Positions 8,494 to 16,616 of a stretch of 46,650 bases of DNA are shown here, piece after piece (positions within the stretch are counted from its first letter, which is position 1; each line of letters starts with the position of its first letter). A model generated the notes under the pieces. It was not told the origin of the DNA and ran no database searches. It was given only the letters and a program-made list of their open reading frames with translations. Location of the stretch: the NCBI RefSeq assembly GCF_012910805.1, contig NZ_WTVK01000044.1:1-46650 (forward strand), read 5' to 3'. Origin of the DNA: Aromatoleum evansii. GTDB lineage: Bacteria; Pseudomonadota; Gammaproteobacteria; Burkholderiales; Rhodocyclaceae. Position numbers and translations under genes: made by a program.

Positions 8494-9519
8494 TCAGGGC
8501 GTCAGCTTGGCGATCGCCTCCCTCATGCGCTGGTAGTACTCGGTGCCCTTCGGCCCCGCTGACTTCGCCATATCCGCCCAGGCCTTGTCGGATGCTGCGA
8601 CAAAGCTGCTGACGTCACCCTGCGAGAAGGGCTCCAGCATCGTGATGCCGAGCGCCTTGCGCTCCTCGATCGCGGCGTTCTCGCGCTCCGGGCTCACGGC
8701 CGCGTCGCGTGTCTTCGCCCACATCGCCTCGCCCGCCTCGACCAGCACCGTCTGCAGGTCCTTGGGCAGGCGCGACCAGGCCTTGTCGCTGACGCCGAAC
8801 ATCCACGGCACGGCCGCCCACGGGTGCATGTAGGCCTCGTACTTCGCCACCTCCTGGATCGACACGGTCTTGGCGACCGTCGACAGGTAGTAGGCGCAGT
8901 CGACCACGCCGGTCTGCAGCGCCATGTACATGCTGTTCTGCGGGATCACCTGCGCGGCGACGTCCAGGCCCTGGAAGGTGCCGACGAGGTGGCTGCCCCA
9001 CACGCGCAGCTTCTTGCCCTTCAGTTGCGCGAGGCTGTTCACCGGCTCCTTGCAATGCACGCCGACGTTGAACACGGGGCTGACGACGCCGCCGACGGTG
9101 TGGATGCGCCACTTCGAGTAGCCCTCCTCGTAGATCGCGCGCATCGTTGGCAGTAGCTGCAGGTGCTGCTGCGGGTTGCGGATCGCGCCCTGCACGTACA
9201 CGACGCCCAGCTCGGGCGCGTCGCGCGTGAAGTACTCGCCGTACAGCATCGCCATGTCGACGGCGCCCGCCTGCATGATGCGCAGGAGATCCGCATCCTT
9301 CAGCCCCAGCGAGCCGGCATGGAAGACGTTGATCTTGAGCCGGCCGTTCGAGCGTGCCGCAACGTCGTCCGCGAACTGCTGCAGGTACTTCGCCTCCGGG
9401 CGGGACTCGACGATCTGGCTATGCATCTTCAGCTCGATCGTCTCGCTCGCCGCCGCGCCGCCGGCCACGACGCACAGCGCGCCAAGCAGCAGCTTCCTGA
9501 AAATCGACAAACCACTCAT
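8494..9519 (-). CDS. dctP: TRAP transporter substrate-binding protein (DctP)
   Basis: Periplasmic solute receptor of 341 residues. The ATG at 9517-9519 begins a classical signal peptide (MSGLSIFRKLLLGALCVVAGGAAASE) and has an AGGAG site; an upstream in-frame extension to 9573 has no family support. The mature part shows the DctP pattern, with LRVWGSHLVGTFQGLDV holding the arginine that usually binds the ligand carboxylate, and VVDCAYYL. It lies 156 nt after the N-carbamoylsarcosine amidase gene in the same direction, with a strong hairpin between. The ligand is unknown; a carboxylate from the creatinine/methylhydantoin route is a reasonable guess. Confidence 0.93.
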   Translation of the reverse strand: MSGLSIFRKLLLGALCVVAGGAAASETIELKMHSQIVESRPEAKYLQQFADDVAARSNGRLKINVFHAGSLGLKDADLLRIMQAGAVDMAMLYGEYFTRDAPELGVVYVQGAIRNPQQHLQLLPTMRAIYEEGYSKWRIHTVGGVVSPVFNVGVHCKEPVNSLAQLKGKKLRVWGSHLVGTFQGLDVAAQVIPQNSMYMALQTGVVDCAYYLSTVAKTVSIQEVAKYEAYMHPWAAVPWMFGVSDKAWSRLPKDLQTVLVEAGEAMWAKTRDAAVSPERENAAIEERKALGITMLEPFSQGDVSSFVAASDKAWADMAKSAGPKGTEYYQRMREAIAKLTP

Positions 9520-9635
9520 GACAAACACTCCTTTGGTGATGGGCGCGCGCCGATCGCGCGCACCTGCCGCCACGCGTCGGTCGTCGCTTGTTTTCGTTAT
9601 TGCGGGTCCCGGCTCGCGGGCGGGTGAAGCACGGT

Positions 9636-9669
9636 GGGCCGGCGGAGGCAGCGATGCCCCCGCCGGCCC
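9636..9669 (-). promoter_or_regulatory. Strong intercistronic hairpin between amidase and dctP
   Basis: GGGCCGGCGG (9636-9645) pairs with CCGCCGGCCC (9660-9669), and inside it GGCA/TGCC adds four more pairs around a GCGA loop. There is no T tract on either strand. It is more likely a partial terminator or mRNA-stabilising element inside an operon than a full stop. Confidence 0.6.
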
Positions 9670-9675
9670 CGGGGA

Positions 9676-10362
9676 TCAGCCCTTCATCGAGTACAGGTAG
9701 TCGACGCAGCGGTCGACCGACTCGACGTCGGCAAACTTGGCGTCGATGTCGAACAGGTTCCACTCGACCGCGCCGGGCACGCGGTCGCCGATGCACTCGC
9801 GCACGGCGATGGTGCGGAAACCTTCGGCGAGGCCGTCGCACAGGGTCGTGCGCACGCAGGCCGAGGCGGTCACGCCGGTCACAAGGATGGTGTCGACACC
9901 GGCCGCACGCAGGAAGCCCGCGAGGTAGGTACCGTGGAAGGAGCTCGCGCGCTTCTTGATCAGGACCTGCTCACCGGCGATCGGCGCGATGCGCGAGTCG
10001 ATCGCCCAGATGTTCTCGTCTTCCTGATTCACGACGTCGACCGGGATCTTGTTGTGCCACAGACCCATGTCGGTGTGCGGATTCTTGCGGTCCGTGACCT
10101 GGTAGCAGGTCGTCACGTGGATCACCGGATGGTTGTTCTCGCGGCAGGCTTTCAGCAGGCGCTGCACGCCGGGGATGATCTCGTCGTCGATCTTCTCGCA
10201 GGTGAAGGGGTTGCCGGGACGGGTCCAGGCATTCGCGAGGTCGACGTTGATCAGCGCCGGCTTCTTGCCGAAGCCCACGCGGCGCTGGAAGCCGCGTTCC
10301 TGGTACAGCTTGGTGGCTTCGGCGAAGGCTTGCTTGAGCATGTCGTTGAGTTGGCTTTCCAT
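9676..10362 (-). CDS. N-carbamoylsarcosine amidase (isochorismatase-like hydrolase)
   Basis: Hydrolyses N-carbamoylsarcosine to sarcosine, CO2 and ammonia, the last step of creatinine breakdown through N-methylhydantoin. The 228-residue protein has the cysteine-hydrolase triad Asp41 (VDLANAW), Lys136 and Cys169 (GVTASACVRTT). As I recall the Arthrobacter enzyme, the resemblance runs along the whole length: YQERGFQRRVGFGKKPA, DLANAWTRPGNPF, TDMGLWHNKIP, IGDRVPGAVEWNLFDIDAKFADVES. The ATG at 10360-10362 has GGAG 9 nt upstream; an upstream frame to 10434 is not supported. It is probably the first gene of an operon with dctPQM. A related N-carbamoyl substrate is possible. No hydantoinase or creatinine deaminase gene is present in the window. 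Confidence 0.85.
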   Translation of the reverse strand: MESQLNDMLKQAFAEATKLYQERGFQRRVGFGKKPALINVDLANAWTRPGNPFTCEKIDDEIIPGVQRLLKACRENNHPVIHVTTCYQVTDRKNPHTDMGLWHNKIPVDVVNQEDENIWAIDSRIAPIAGEQVLIKKRASSFHGTYLAGFLRAAGVDTILVTGVTASACVRTTLCDGLAEGFRTIAVRECIGDRVPGAVEWNLFDIDAKFADVESVDRCVDYLYSMKG

Positions 10363-10758
10363 GTGATTCGTCTCCAGACAATGGTGGTTTCGGTTGGCGA
10401 CAAAGGCGTCTTTGTCTGGAGGAATACTAGCCAATACTGTTGATCTTAATATTTACAATTAACATTATATTATTGACTTTGACGCATATAAAGCGATAGA
10501 CACGGCCTCGTATGCCCCTGCCCGGAACGGAACGAGCACCGGGCGTCGCGACGAGTCGGCACGGAACAGCGCCGATCACATTGCAGAGCGCGCTGCAGCC
10601 GAGATGTAAAGCGGGAAGTGACAAGCCATCACAATTCTGCACAAACGCTCGAAACCCCGTTTACAAGTGCTTGCTAGCCTCCGTATCGACAGCGAAAAAA
10701 TCCAGCTGTCCTCGACGGTCCCGGACGATCGTCGGGTCATATATTCGGAGACAAAACA
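10363..10758. other. Divergent promoter region between amidase and NhaC genes
   Basis: The 396 nt hold the amidase leader with its inverted repeats, an unusually AT-rich block at about 10436-10500 that probably contains the amidase promoter (TATAAT is present on the minus strand), and an imperfect palindrome CCC-GGACGATCGTC-GGG at 10720-10736 just before the NhaC start. No gene is visible in it. Confidence 0.5.
10372..10421 (-). promoter_or_regulatory. Nested inverted repeats in the leader of the amidase gene
   Basis: Two alternative structures overlap. A local palindrome GACAAAG-GCGT-CTTTGTC (10399-10416) can form a 7-bp hairpin. A longer pairing joins CTCCAGACAA (10372-10381) with TTGTCTGGAG (10412-10421), 10 perfect pairs. 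On the minus-strand transcript the second pairing would hide the GGAG ribosome site of the amidase, and it excludes the first. The palindrome could equally be a protein operator. Confidence 0.5.
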
Positions 10759-12267
10759 ATGAGTGATCTGCGCACCGAGAGGCCCTCGCTCGGCCTCGCC
10801 CTGCTGCCCATCGTCCTCACGCTCGGCGTACTGGGCGTGCAACTCTTCTACTACAAGGACTTCACCCCCCACGTGCCGCTGGCGATCGGTCTTGCGATCA
10901 CCGCGGCGATCGGCTGGCTGCAGGGCCATCGCTGGCAGCAGATGGAACAAGGGGTGCTGCACATCGTCAGCATCGGGCTGCAGTCGATTGCGATCCTGAT
11001 TGTCGTCGGCATGATCATCGGTACGTGGATCGCGAGCGGCACGGTGCCCTACATCATCCACGCGGGACTCAACCTCCTGACCCCGCAGTGGTTCCTTGCC
11101 GCGGGGATGCTGCTGTGCTCCCTGGTGTCGGTATCTCTGGGGACGTCCTGGGGTACGACCGGCACGGTCGGTCTCGCACTGATGGGCATCGGGGCGGGTT
11201 TCGACATTCCGCCATACTGGACTGCCGGCGCCGTGGTGTCGGGCGCGTTCTTCGGCGACAAGGTATCGCCGCTATCGGACACGACAAACCTCGCTCCCGC
11301 CGTAACCGGCGTAGGCCTGTTCGATCACATCCGCAACATGATGCCCACGACGGTCCCGTCGATGCTGATCGCATTCGCGCTCTACCTCGTCGCGGGCTTC
11401 AGCCTGATCGGGGGCGAAGGAGCGGATTTCAGCAAGATCGAGACGATCACGTCCGGTATCGAGAAGCACTTCACGCTGTCGTGGACGGTCCTGCTGCCGG
11501 CCGTCCTGGTGCTGTTCCTCGCACTGCGCAAGATGCCCGCGATCCCGTCCTTGTTCGCAGGCGCCGTCGCCGGAGCATTGGTTGCCATCCTGGTACAGGG
11601 TGCGAGCGTGCACGACGTGTTCGCCTACATGCAGAACGGCTACAAGTTCGAATCCGGCGTGAAGGATCTCGACAGCCTGCTCAACCGCGGCGGCATCCAG
11701 TCGATGACCTGGGTCATCACGCTGGTCATGATCGCGCTGGGTTTCGGCGGCGCACTCGAACACACACGCTGCCTCGAAGTGATCGTCGACGCGATGCTCA
11801 AGCGTACGCGCCGCTTCGGCTCGATGCAGGCCGCTGCAACGGGCACCGCGATCGCGACGAACCTGGTTGCGGGCGACCCCTACCTTTCGATCGCCCTGCC
11901 CGGCCGCATGTACGCCCCCGCATATCGCGGCAAGGGTTATTCGACGCTGAACCTGTCACGCGCGCTCGAGGAGGGCGGCACCCTCGTGTCCCCGCTGGTG
12001 CCCTGGAACGCGGGCGGCGCCATCGTCATCACCGCGCTCGGCCTGGGCGTGGCCGAAGGCAACTTCGAGAACCTGCTGTATATTCCTCTGTCGTTTGCAT
12101 GCTGGATGTCGCCGGTGATCGGCATCTTCTACGGCTACATGGGCTGGTTCTCGCCGCGCGCCAGCGAGGCGGAAAAAGCGCGCTGGCACGCTGAAGGCGA
12201 AGCGATCCAGACCTTCGACCACGATGAATCGATGGGCGGCCTGAAGCCGAGTCCGGCGGCGGCCTGA
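10759..12267 (+). CDS. nhaC: NhaC-type Na+/H+ antiporter family protein
   Basis: A 502-residue inner-membrane protein with about 11 hydrophobic segments. LGTSWGTTGTVGLALMGIG, FFGDKVSPLSDTTNLAPA and LVAGDPYLSIALPGRMY are NhaC-family hallmarks. Family members exchange Na+ for protons, and some exchange organic solutes. The ATG at 10759 follows a clear GGAG at 10747-10750. It is divergent from the amidase gene and followed by a terminator and a GlxA-type regulator. Its position suggests either solute exchange linked to creatinine use or pH/Na+ relief during ammonia release; neither is shown by the sequence. Confidence 0.88.
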   Translation: MSDLRTERPSLGLALLPIVLTLGVLGVQLFYYKDFTPHVPLAIGLAITAAIGWLQGHRWQQMEQGVLHIVSIGLQSIAILIVVGMIIGTWIASGTVPYIIHAGLNLLTPQWFLAAGMLLCSLVSVSLGTSWGTTGTVGLALMGIGAGFDIPPYWTAGAVVSGAFFGDKVSPLSDTTNLAPAVTGVGLFDHIRNMMPTTVPSMLIAFALYLVAGFSLIGGEGADFSKIETITSGIEKHFTLSWTVLLPAVLVLFLALRKMPAIPSLFAGAVAGALVAILVQGASVHDVFAYMQNGYKFESGVKDLDSLLNRGGIQSMTWVITLVMIALGFGGALEHTRCLEVIVDAMLKRTRRFGSMQAAATGTAIATNLVAGDPYLSIALPGRMYAPAYRGKGYSTLNLSRALEEGGTLVSPLVPWNAGGAIVITALGLGVAEGNFENLLYIPLSFACWMSPVIGIFYGYMGWFSPRASEAEKARWHAEGEAIQTFDHDESMGGLKPSPAAA

Positions 12268-12310
12268 CGTCTATCTGTCAAGGCGGCGCCCCGATGCACC
12301 GCGAAGCCCC

Positions 12311-12350
12311 GGGCACGGCCCCTCCTCGAGGGGCCGTGCCCTTATAATTT
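12311..12350 (+). terminator. Rho-independent terminator after the NhaC gene
   Basis: GGGCACGGCCCCTC and GAGGGGCCGTGCCC form a perfect 14-bp stem with a 3-nt loop (12311-12341), followed by TTATAATTT. It lies 44 nt after the NhaC stop codon. The TATAAT inside the tail may also serve as -10 for the next gene. Confidence 0.85.
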
Positions 12351-12391
12351 GATCTTCCAGCAGACAAAAGCCTCGACACGACGGGACCGGC

Positions 12392-13453
12392 ATGGCTGAC
12401 AAACCGCTTCAGAATCAGCGCAAGTTCGACAGTCGCCTGCGTCACAGCAATCAACCCCACCTGCCCGGACAGCCGGCCGAAGGCATACCCACCTCGATCT
12501 GCAGGCGCATCGGCTTCCTGCTGCTCGAGCATTTCTCGATGATGGCGTTTACCGGCGCCGTTGACGCGATCGTTACCGCCAACCTCGTCAGCGGCAAGCC
12601 GCTATACAGCTTCGAGACGTACAGCCTGGAAGGATCGACGGTTCGCAGCGACCTCGCGATCAATATCTCGGTCGATGGCGACTTGTCGTCCATCCCCGTG
12701 AAGACCCTCGACGTCCTCATCGTATGCGGCGGTTACCGCTCTAAGCTCGAGCCCGCGCGTCCGACCGTCGAAAAACTCCGCGAGGCGGCGCGCCATCGCG
12801 TCATGCTGGGCGGCCTGTGGAACGGCAGCTATCTGCTCGCGCACGCGGGGCTCCTCGACGGCTACGCCTGCACGGTGCACCCCGACAGCCGCGCCGGGCT
12901 CGAGGAGGTCTGCCCGCAGGTCAAGCTCCTCGCGCAACCTTTCGTCATCGATCGCGACCGGATTTCATCGGCCGGCGCCAACAGCGCCCTGAGCATGATG
13001 CTGGCCGTGATCCGCAACCATCACGGCGAGGAGGTGGTGCGCGGCGTGGAGGAGATCCTCTCCTGCGACCGCACCCTCGATGACCTGCCCGACCTTCCGA
13101 TGACGGCGCTGGCGGACGACCCCACGCTGCCCGCTGCGCTCAGCACGGTGCTGCAGCTGATGAAGAACAACATCGAGGAACCCCTCAGCATCGACGACCT
13201 GGCGCAGCACGCACAGGTGTCGCGCCGCCAGATCGACAGGATGTTCCAGCGCTACATGAATACCACGCCGGCACGCTACTACCTCGAGACCCGCATCACG
13301 CGCGCCCGGCGCCTCCTGCAGCAGACGAACGAGCCGATCACCAGCATCGCGATCGCCTGCGGCTTCAGCGGCGCGCCGCACTTCAGCCGTTGCTACCGGG
13401 AATTCTTCGGCGTCTCCCCGTCCCAGGTCGGCACGCGGCGGCGTCGCCCCTGA
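12392..13453 (+). CDS. GlxA-type AraC family transcriptional regulator (first copy)
   Basis: A 353-residue regulator with an N-terminal DJ-1/PfpI-like ligand domain (about residues 37-210) and a C-terminal double AraC helix-turn-helix (about 245-345; LSIDDLAQHAQVSRRQIDRMFQRYMNTTPARYY and ITSIAIACGFSGAPHFSRCYREFFG). At the nucleophile elbow the sequence is GGLWNGSYLLAHAG, without the Cys of active PfpI/DJ-1 enzymes, so the domain probably senses a small molecule. The family includes ArgR, GbdR and similar regulators of arginine, betaine and sarcosine use. It lies after NhaC and is convergent with the sensor kinase gene. It is one of two candidates for the protein that binds the YGTCG repeats near the creatinine genes. 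Confidence 0.9.
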   Translation: MADKPLQNQRKFDSRLRHSNQPHLPGQPAEGIPTSICRRIGFLLLEHFSMMAFTGAVDAIVTANLVSGKPLYSFETYSLEGSTVRSDLAINISVDGDLSSIPVKTLDVLIVCGGYRSKLEPARPTVEKLREAARHRVMLGGLWNGSYLLAHAGLLDGYACTVHPDSRAGLEEVCPQVKLLAQPFVIDRDRISSAGANSALSMMLAVIRNHHGEEVVRGVEEILSCDRTLDDLPDLPMTALADDPTLPAALSTVLQLMKNNIEEPLSIDDLAQHAQVSRRQIDRMFQRYMNTTPARYYLETRITRARRLLQQTNEPITSIAIACGFSGAPHFSRCYREFFGVSPSQVGTRRRRP

Positions 13454-13459
13454 CGGGAT

Positions 13460-15847
13460 CTATGCTGCCCGGCCCTGCATCTCGTCCGGGCCGGAGGCAG
13501 CGGGGGCGGGTTCGTCGGGCTGCAGGCAATCCCCGGCCTCATCCAGCTCACGCGCCAGGATGATCCCGATCCCGTCGTGCGTGCTACGGCAGCCCGCGAC
13601 GTCGTCTGCGCCCGCCTTCCCCTCCAGCGCGCGCAAGCGCTCGCTGCTGTCCCGCAGGCCCAGCATTTCGCATGCGCCCGCAAGTTTGTGCGCCAGTTCC
13701 TGCACCTCAAACAGATCCCCCTGCTCGAGTGCCTCGGTGATCTGCGGCAGCGTGGTTTTAGCCTGCTCGCGCAGCAACTCCACCAGGCTCAGGACGCGGG
13801 CGCAGCCGAACACCCGCGCGTGAGCCACCAACAAGCGCCTGTCCACCGTGACAGTGCGCTCAGCCTCATTTGCACGCATCGGGGCCGGGATGTATGGCTC
13901 CTTCGGCCCGAGCACTTCGGCAAGTGTCTGCAGCAAGTGCTCGATCCGGACGGGCTTGGCCACGACGGCGTCCATGCCGTGGTCGAGACAGTGCCGGATG
14001 TCTTCGGGGCTCACGCTGGCGGTCAGCGCAATGATCGGCGTGGTCCCGTTCAGATTTCCCGGGTCGCCCCGGATCTCCCGGCTCACTTCGCTGCCGCTCA
14101 TGATCGGCAGGTGCATGTCCATGAGGATCGCGTCGAATCCCTGCTGCCTGCAGATCTCGAGCGCCTGCCGGCCGTCCACGGCCGTGCACACCAGATGTCC
14201 GGCATGTTCGAGCAGGCCGCACAGGACCACACGATTCACCTCGACATCCTCCACGAGGAGCAGGCTCAGGCTCGGCAGGTCCGCCGGGGCCACCGACCGT
14301 GTGACGGATGCCTCCGGCGGCAAGGCCCGTACCGGCACTTCGACCCGGAAGCGACTCCCCTCCCCCGGCACGCTCGTCACGCCGATCGTTCCGCCCAGGC
14401 CCTCGACCAGCTTCCGGGATATCGCCAATCCGAGGCCGGATCCGCCGAAACGCCGCGTGATCGTGTCGTCGGCCTGGGTGAAGCGCTCGAAGATGCGCGC
14501 CTGCTGGGTTTCGTCGATGCCGATGCCGGTGTCGCAAACCTCGAAGCGCAGGCGGGTCGCGGCTCCCGCCTTGTCATCGGCGTCGACGCACAGCCTGACC
14601 TCGCCCTCGAGCGTGAACTTGATCGCATTCGACAGCAGGTTGGCGAGGATCTGCCGCAGGCTCCCCGCGCCGCCGATATACCGCCCCGCCAGCCCCGGCG
14701 CGATCTCGGCCGCCAGCCTCAATCCCTTTGCACCGGCCGAGCCGGCGACGAGCAGGAGCTGATTGTCGACCAGCTCCTGAAGGTCGAAGGCCTCCTCCTC
14801 CGGTATCTCCCCACCTTCCTCGATGCGGGCGTAATCGAGGACGTGGTTGAGCGTCGCGAGCAGCAATTCGCCCGACCGCTGCAGGACATCGAGCTGGTTC
14901 CGCGACGTTTCCGGCATCTCGCTGTGACGCAGGAGCTGCAGCATCCCGAGCATGCCGTTCATCGGCGTGCGGATCTCGTGGCTCATCGTGGCGAGGAAGG
15001 CCGATTTCGCGCGGTTCGCCGCCTCGGCCGCATCCTTGGCCGCCTGCAGGCTGCGTGTGCGCTTCTCGACCATTTCCTTGAACTGGTCGCGGCTGTACAG
15101 CAGCCGATCGTGAGCAAGCTGGCGCCGGCTGATGTCCTGGCGGATCGCCAGCTGCATGTCGTTGAGGGCCGCGACCACTGCGTCGAGCTCGTCGGGCACG
15201 GCCGAAGGCGGACGCGCCAGCTTCAGCGGCGCATCCAGGCGTCCTTCGCCGAGCAGCCGGGCGAAGCGCGCCATGCCCTCGAGGTGGCGCGTGACGAACC
15301 ACTGGAACACCACGACCAGCGCCGCCGCGATCAGCAGGACGGTGAGCGTCTGGCTCAACAGGATGATGAGCCCGCTCCAGCCGAGCCGCGCGAACAGCGC
15401 CCCGCGGTCGGTCTGCACGACCAGCCGCCCCAGGCTCCGGTCGCCTTCGGGCGCGGGATAGATGAGCTCGAAGCTGTGCTCGATCGGCGCGATGACCTGC
15501 CGACGGGCGGGGATCTGGAACGGAGTCAGGAAGCCGGCACCATCCAGTCGCAGGCCGCCGATGTCGGGAAAATCGGAGATCCCCTGCAATTGCAGGCGCA
15601 ACTGCTCCTCGTCGAGGTCCCACACGCTGCGCGCGAGACTCGCGAGATAGCTGCTGTGGATCAACTCGATCCGTTCCTCGATCGAACGCATCTCGCGCCG
15701 GTACTCGATCGCGACCTGCAGGGCGGTCGACAGCAGCGCGAAGCCCAGGCTGCAGGCCAGCACGTAGATCGTCACGCGATGCGCGAGGGGATGCTCGCGC
15801 CGGTAGCCGGGAAGGCGCCGCAGCCAGCGTTCAGCGGCGCGCAGCAT
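13460..15847 (-). CDS. Hybrid sensor histidine kinase (TorS/ArcB-like)
   Basis: A 795-residue inner-membrane phosphorelay kinase. Domain order: helix at about 24-46, a periplasmic sensor of about 110 residues, helix at about 158-183, HAMP-like linker, coiled coil, HisKA with His290 in SHEIRTPMNGMLG, HATPase_c (NLLSNAIKF, DTGIGI, GGSGLGL), receiver with Asp577 in LMDMHLPIMSG, and a C-terminal HPt with His720 in AHKLAGACEMLG. The ATG at 15845-15847 overlaps the end of the binding-protein gene by 17 nt; a longer frame to 16045 is only that gene's shadow. Order response regulator, binding protein, kinase implies one operon and one signal path. The ligand is unknown. Confidence 0.93.
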   Translation of the reverse strand: MLRAAERWLRRLPGYRREHPLAHRVTIYVLACSLGFALLSTALQVAIEYRREMRSIEERIELIHSSYLASLARSVWDLDEEQLRLQLQGISDFPDIGGLRLDGAGFLTPFQIPARRQVIAPIEHSFELIYPAPEGDRSLGRLVVQTDRGALFARLGWSGLIILLSQTLTVLLIAAALVVVFQWFVTRHLEGMARFARLLGEGRLDAPLKLARPPSAVPDELDAVVAALNDMQLAIRQDISRRQLAHDRLLYSRDQFKEMVEKRTRSLQAAKDAAEAANRAKSAFLATMSHEIRTPMNGMLGMLQLLRHSEMPETSRNQLDVLQRSGELLLATLNHVLDYARIEEGGEIPEEEAFDLQELVDNQLLLVAGSAGAKGLRLAAEIAPGLAGRYIGGAGSLRQILANLLSNAIKFTLEGEVRLCVDADDKAGAATRLRFEVCDTGIGIDETQQARIFERFTQADDTITRRFGGSGLGLAISRKLVEGLGGTIGVTSVPGEGSRFRVEVPVRALPPEASVTRSVAPADLPSLSLLLVEDVEVNRVVLCGLLEHAGHLVCTAVDGRQALEICRQQGFDAILMDMHLPIMSGSEVSREIRGDPGNLNGTTPIIALTASVSPEDIRHCLDHGMDAVVAKPVRIEHLLQTLAEVLGPKEPYIPAPMRANEAERTVTVDRRLLVAHARVFGCARVLSLVELLREQAKTTLPQITEALEQGDLFEVQELAHKLAGACEMLGLRDSSERLRALEGKAGADDVAGCRSTHDGIGIILARELDEAGDCLQPDEPAPAASGPDEMQGRAA

Positions 15848-16616
15848 CCGACTCCGTTCCTTCGAGTTCTGCCAGGTAGGCATCCGCGTGCGCACGCTCG
15901 TGGCGCTGCAGGCTGCCGTCCGCATGCATTTCGGCGAGTCGCCGGTCGATGTACGGGAGCAGCGGTTCGAGCGGCGAGCCCCGGCGCACGGCGACGTAGT
16001 AGTGCTCGGTGACCAGAGGTTCGGGCAGGCGCATGATCTCGTCACCGTAGCCCAGACGCTGACCCTGCAGATGCCAGGTGCGGAGCCCGACGGGCATGAA
16101 GTCGATACGTCCGAGCGCGAGCTTGCGCACGTTCTGCTCGCTGCGCGACACCCGCTCGACCTTCAGGCGGGCCTCGGCGAAACGATCGAAGCGCTCGCCG
16201 AAGCTGTCGCCCAGCAGCAGGCCGACGGTCTTGCCCTCCAGGTCGCTCCAGCGCGAGAAGGCGAATTGCCGGTCGCGCCGGACGAATAGGACGATAGGGT
16301 CGGCGACGAGGTATTGCGTCGAGAACGCGAGCCGCCGCTCCCGCTCCGATGTGCGGTAGGCCGCGACGACGACGTCGATGCGCCCCTCCTGCGCTTCCAG
16401 CAGGCAGCGCTTCCAGTTGCCCAGCGGCTCGGTGCGCAGCTCGTGCCCCATCTCGCGGAAGATCTCGCCAACCACCTCGGGCGCGAGTCCCCGCAACTGG
16501 CCCTGCGTGACCCACGACACCGGCGGATAGGCGGGATGGCCGCAGGCGCTGAACGTTGCCCCCTGCGCACCGGCGGCGAGCCCGCACAGGGCCAGCGCCA
16601 CGCTCGCGCGCCTCAT
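15831..16616 (-). CDS. Periplasmic solute-binding protein of a sensory system
   Basis: A 261-residue family-3 extracellular solute-binding protein. It starts with a signal peptide (MRRASVALALCGLAAGAQGATF) and has the conserved GRIDVVVAAYRTSERERRLAFS and LEGKTVGLLLGDSFGERFDRF stretches. It overlaps the response regulator gene by 4 nt (ATGA) and the kinase gene by 17 nt. No permease or ATPase lies beside it, so it probably serves the kinase as ligand receptor, as TorT does for TorS, rather than transport. This role is inferred from gene order. The ligand could be an amino acid or an amidino/methylamine compound. Confidence 0.85.
   Translation of the reverse strand: MRRASVALALCGLAAGAQGATFSACGHPAYPPVSWVTQGQLRGLAPEVVGEIFREMGHELRTEPLGNWKRCLLEAQEGRIDVVVAAYRTSERERRLAFSTQYLVADPIVLFVRRDRQFAFSRWSDLEGKTVGLLLGDSFGERFDRFAEARLKVERVSRSEQNVRKLALGRIDFMPVGLRTWHLQGQRLGYGDEIMRLPEPLVTEHYYVAVRRGSPLEPLLPYIDRRLAEMHADGSLQRHERAHADAYLAELEGTESDAARR

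Noticed and set aside
10375-10421. Guanidine-II (mini-ykkC) riboswitch in the amidase leader
   Set aside because: The hairpin loop on the minus strand is ACGC rather than ACGR, and no second matching hairpin follows.
13577-16012. Long plus-strand frame opposite the hybrid kinase
   Set aside because: Antisense shadow; the minus strand carries all kinase motifs.
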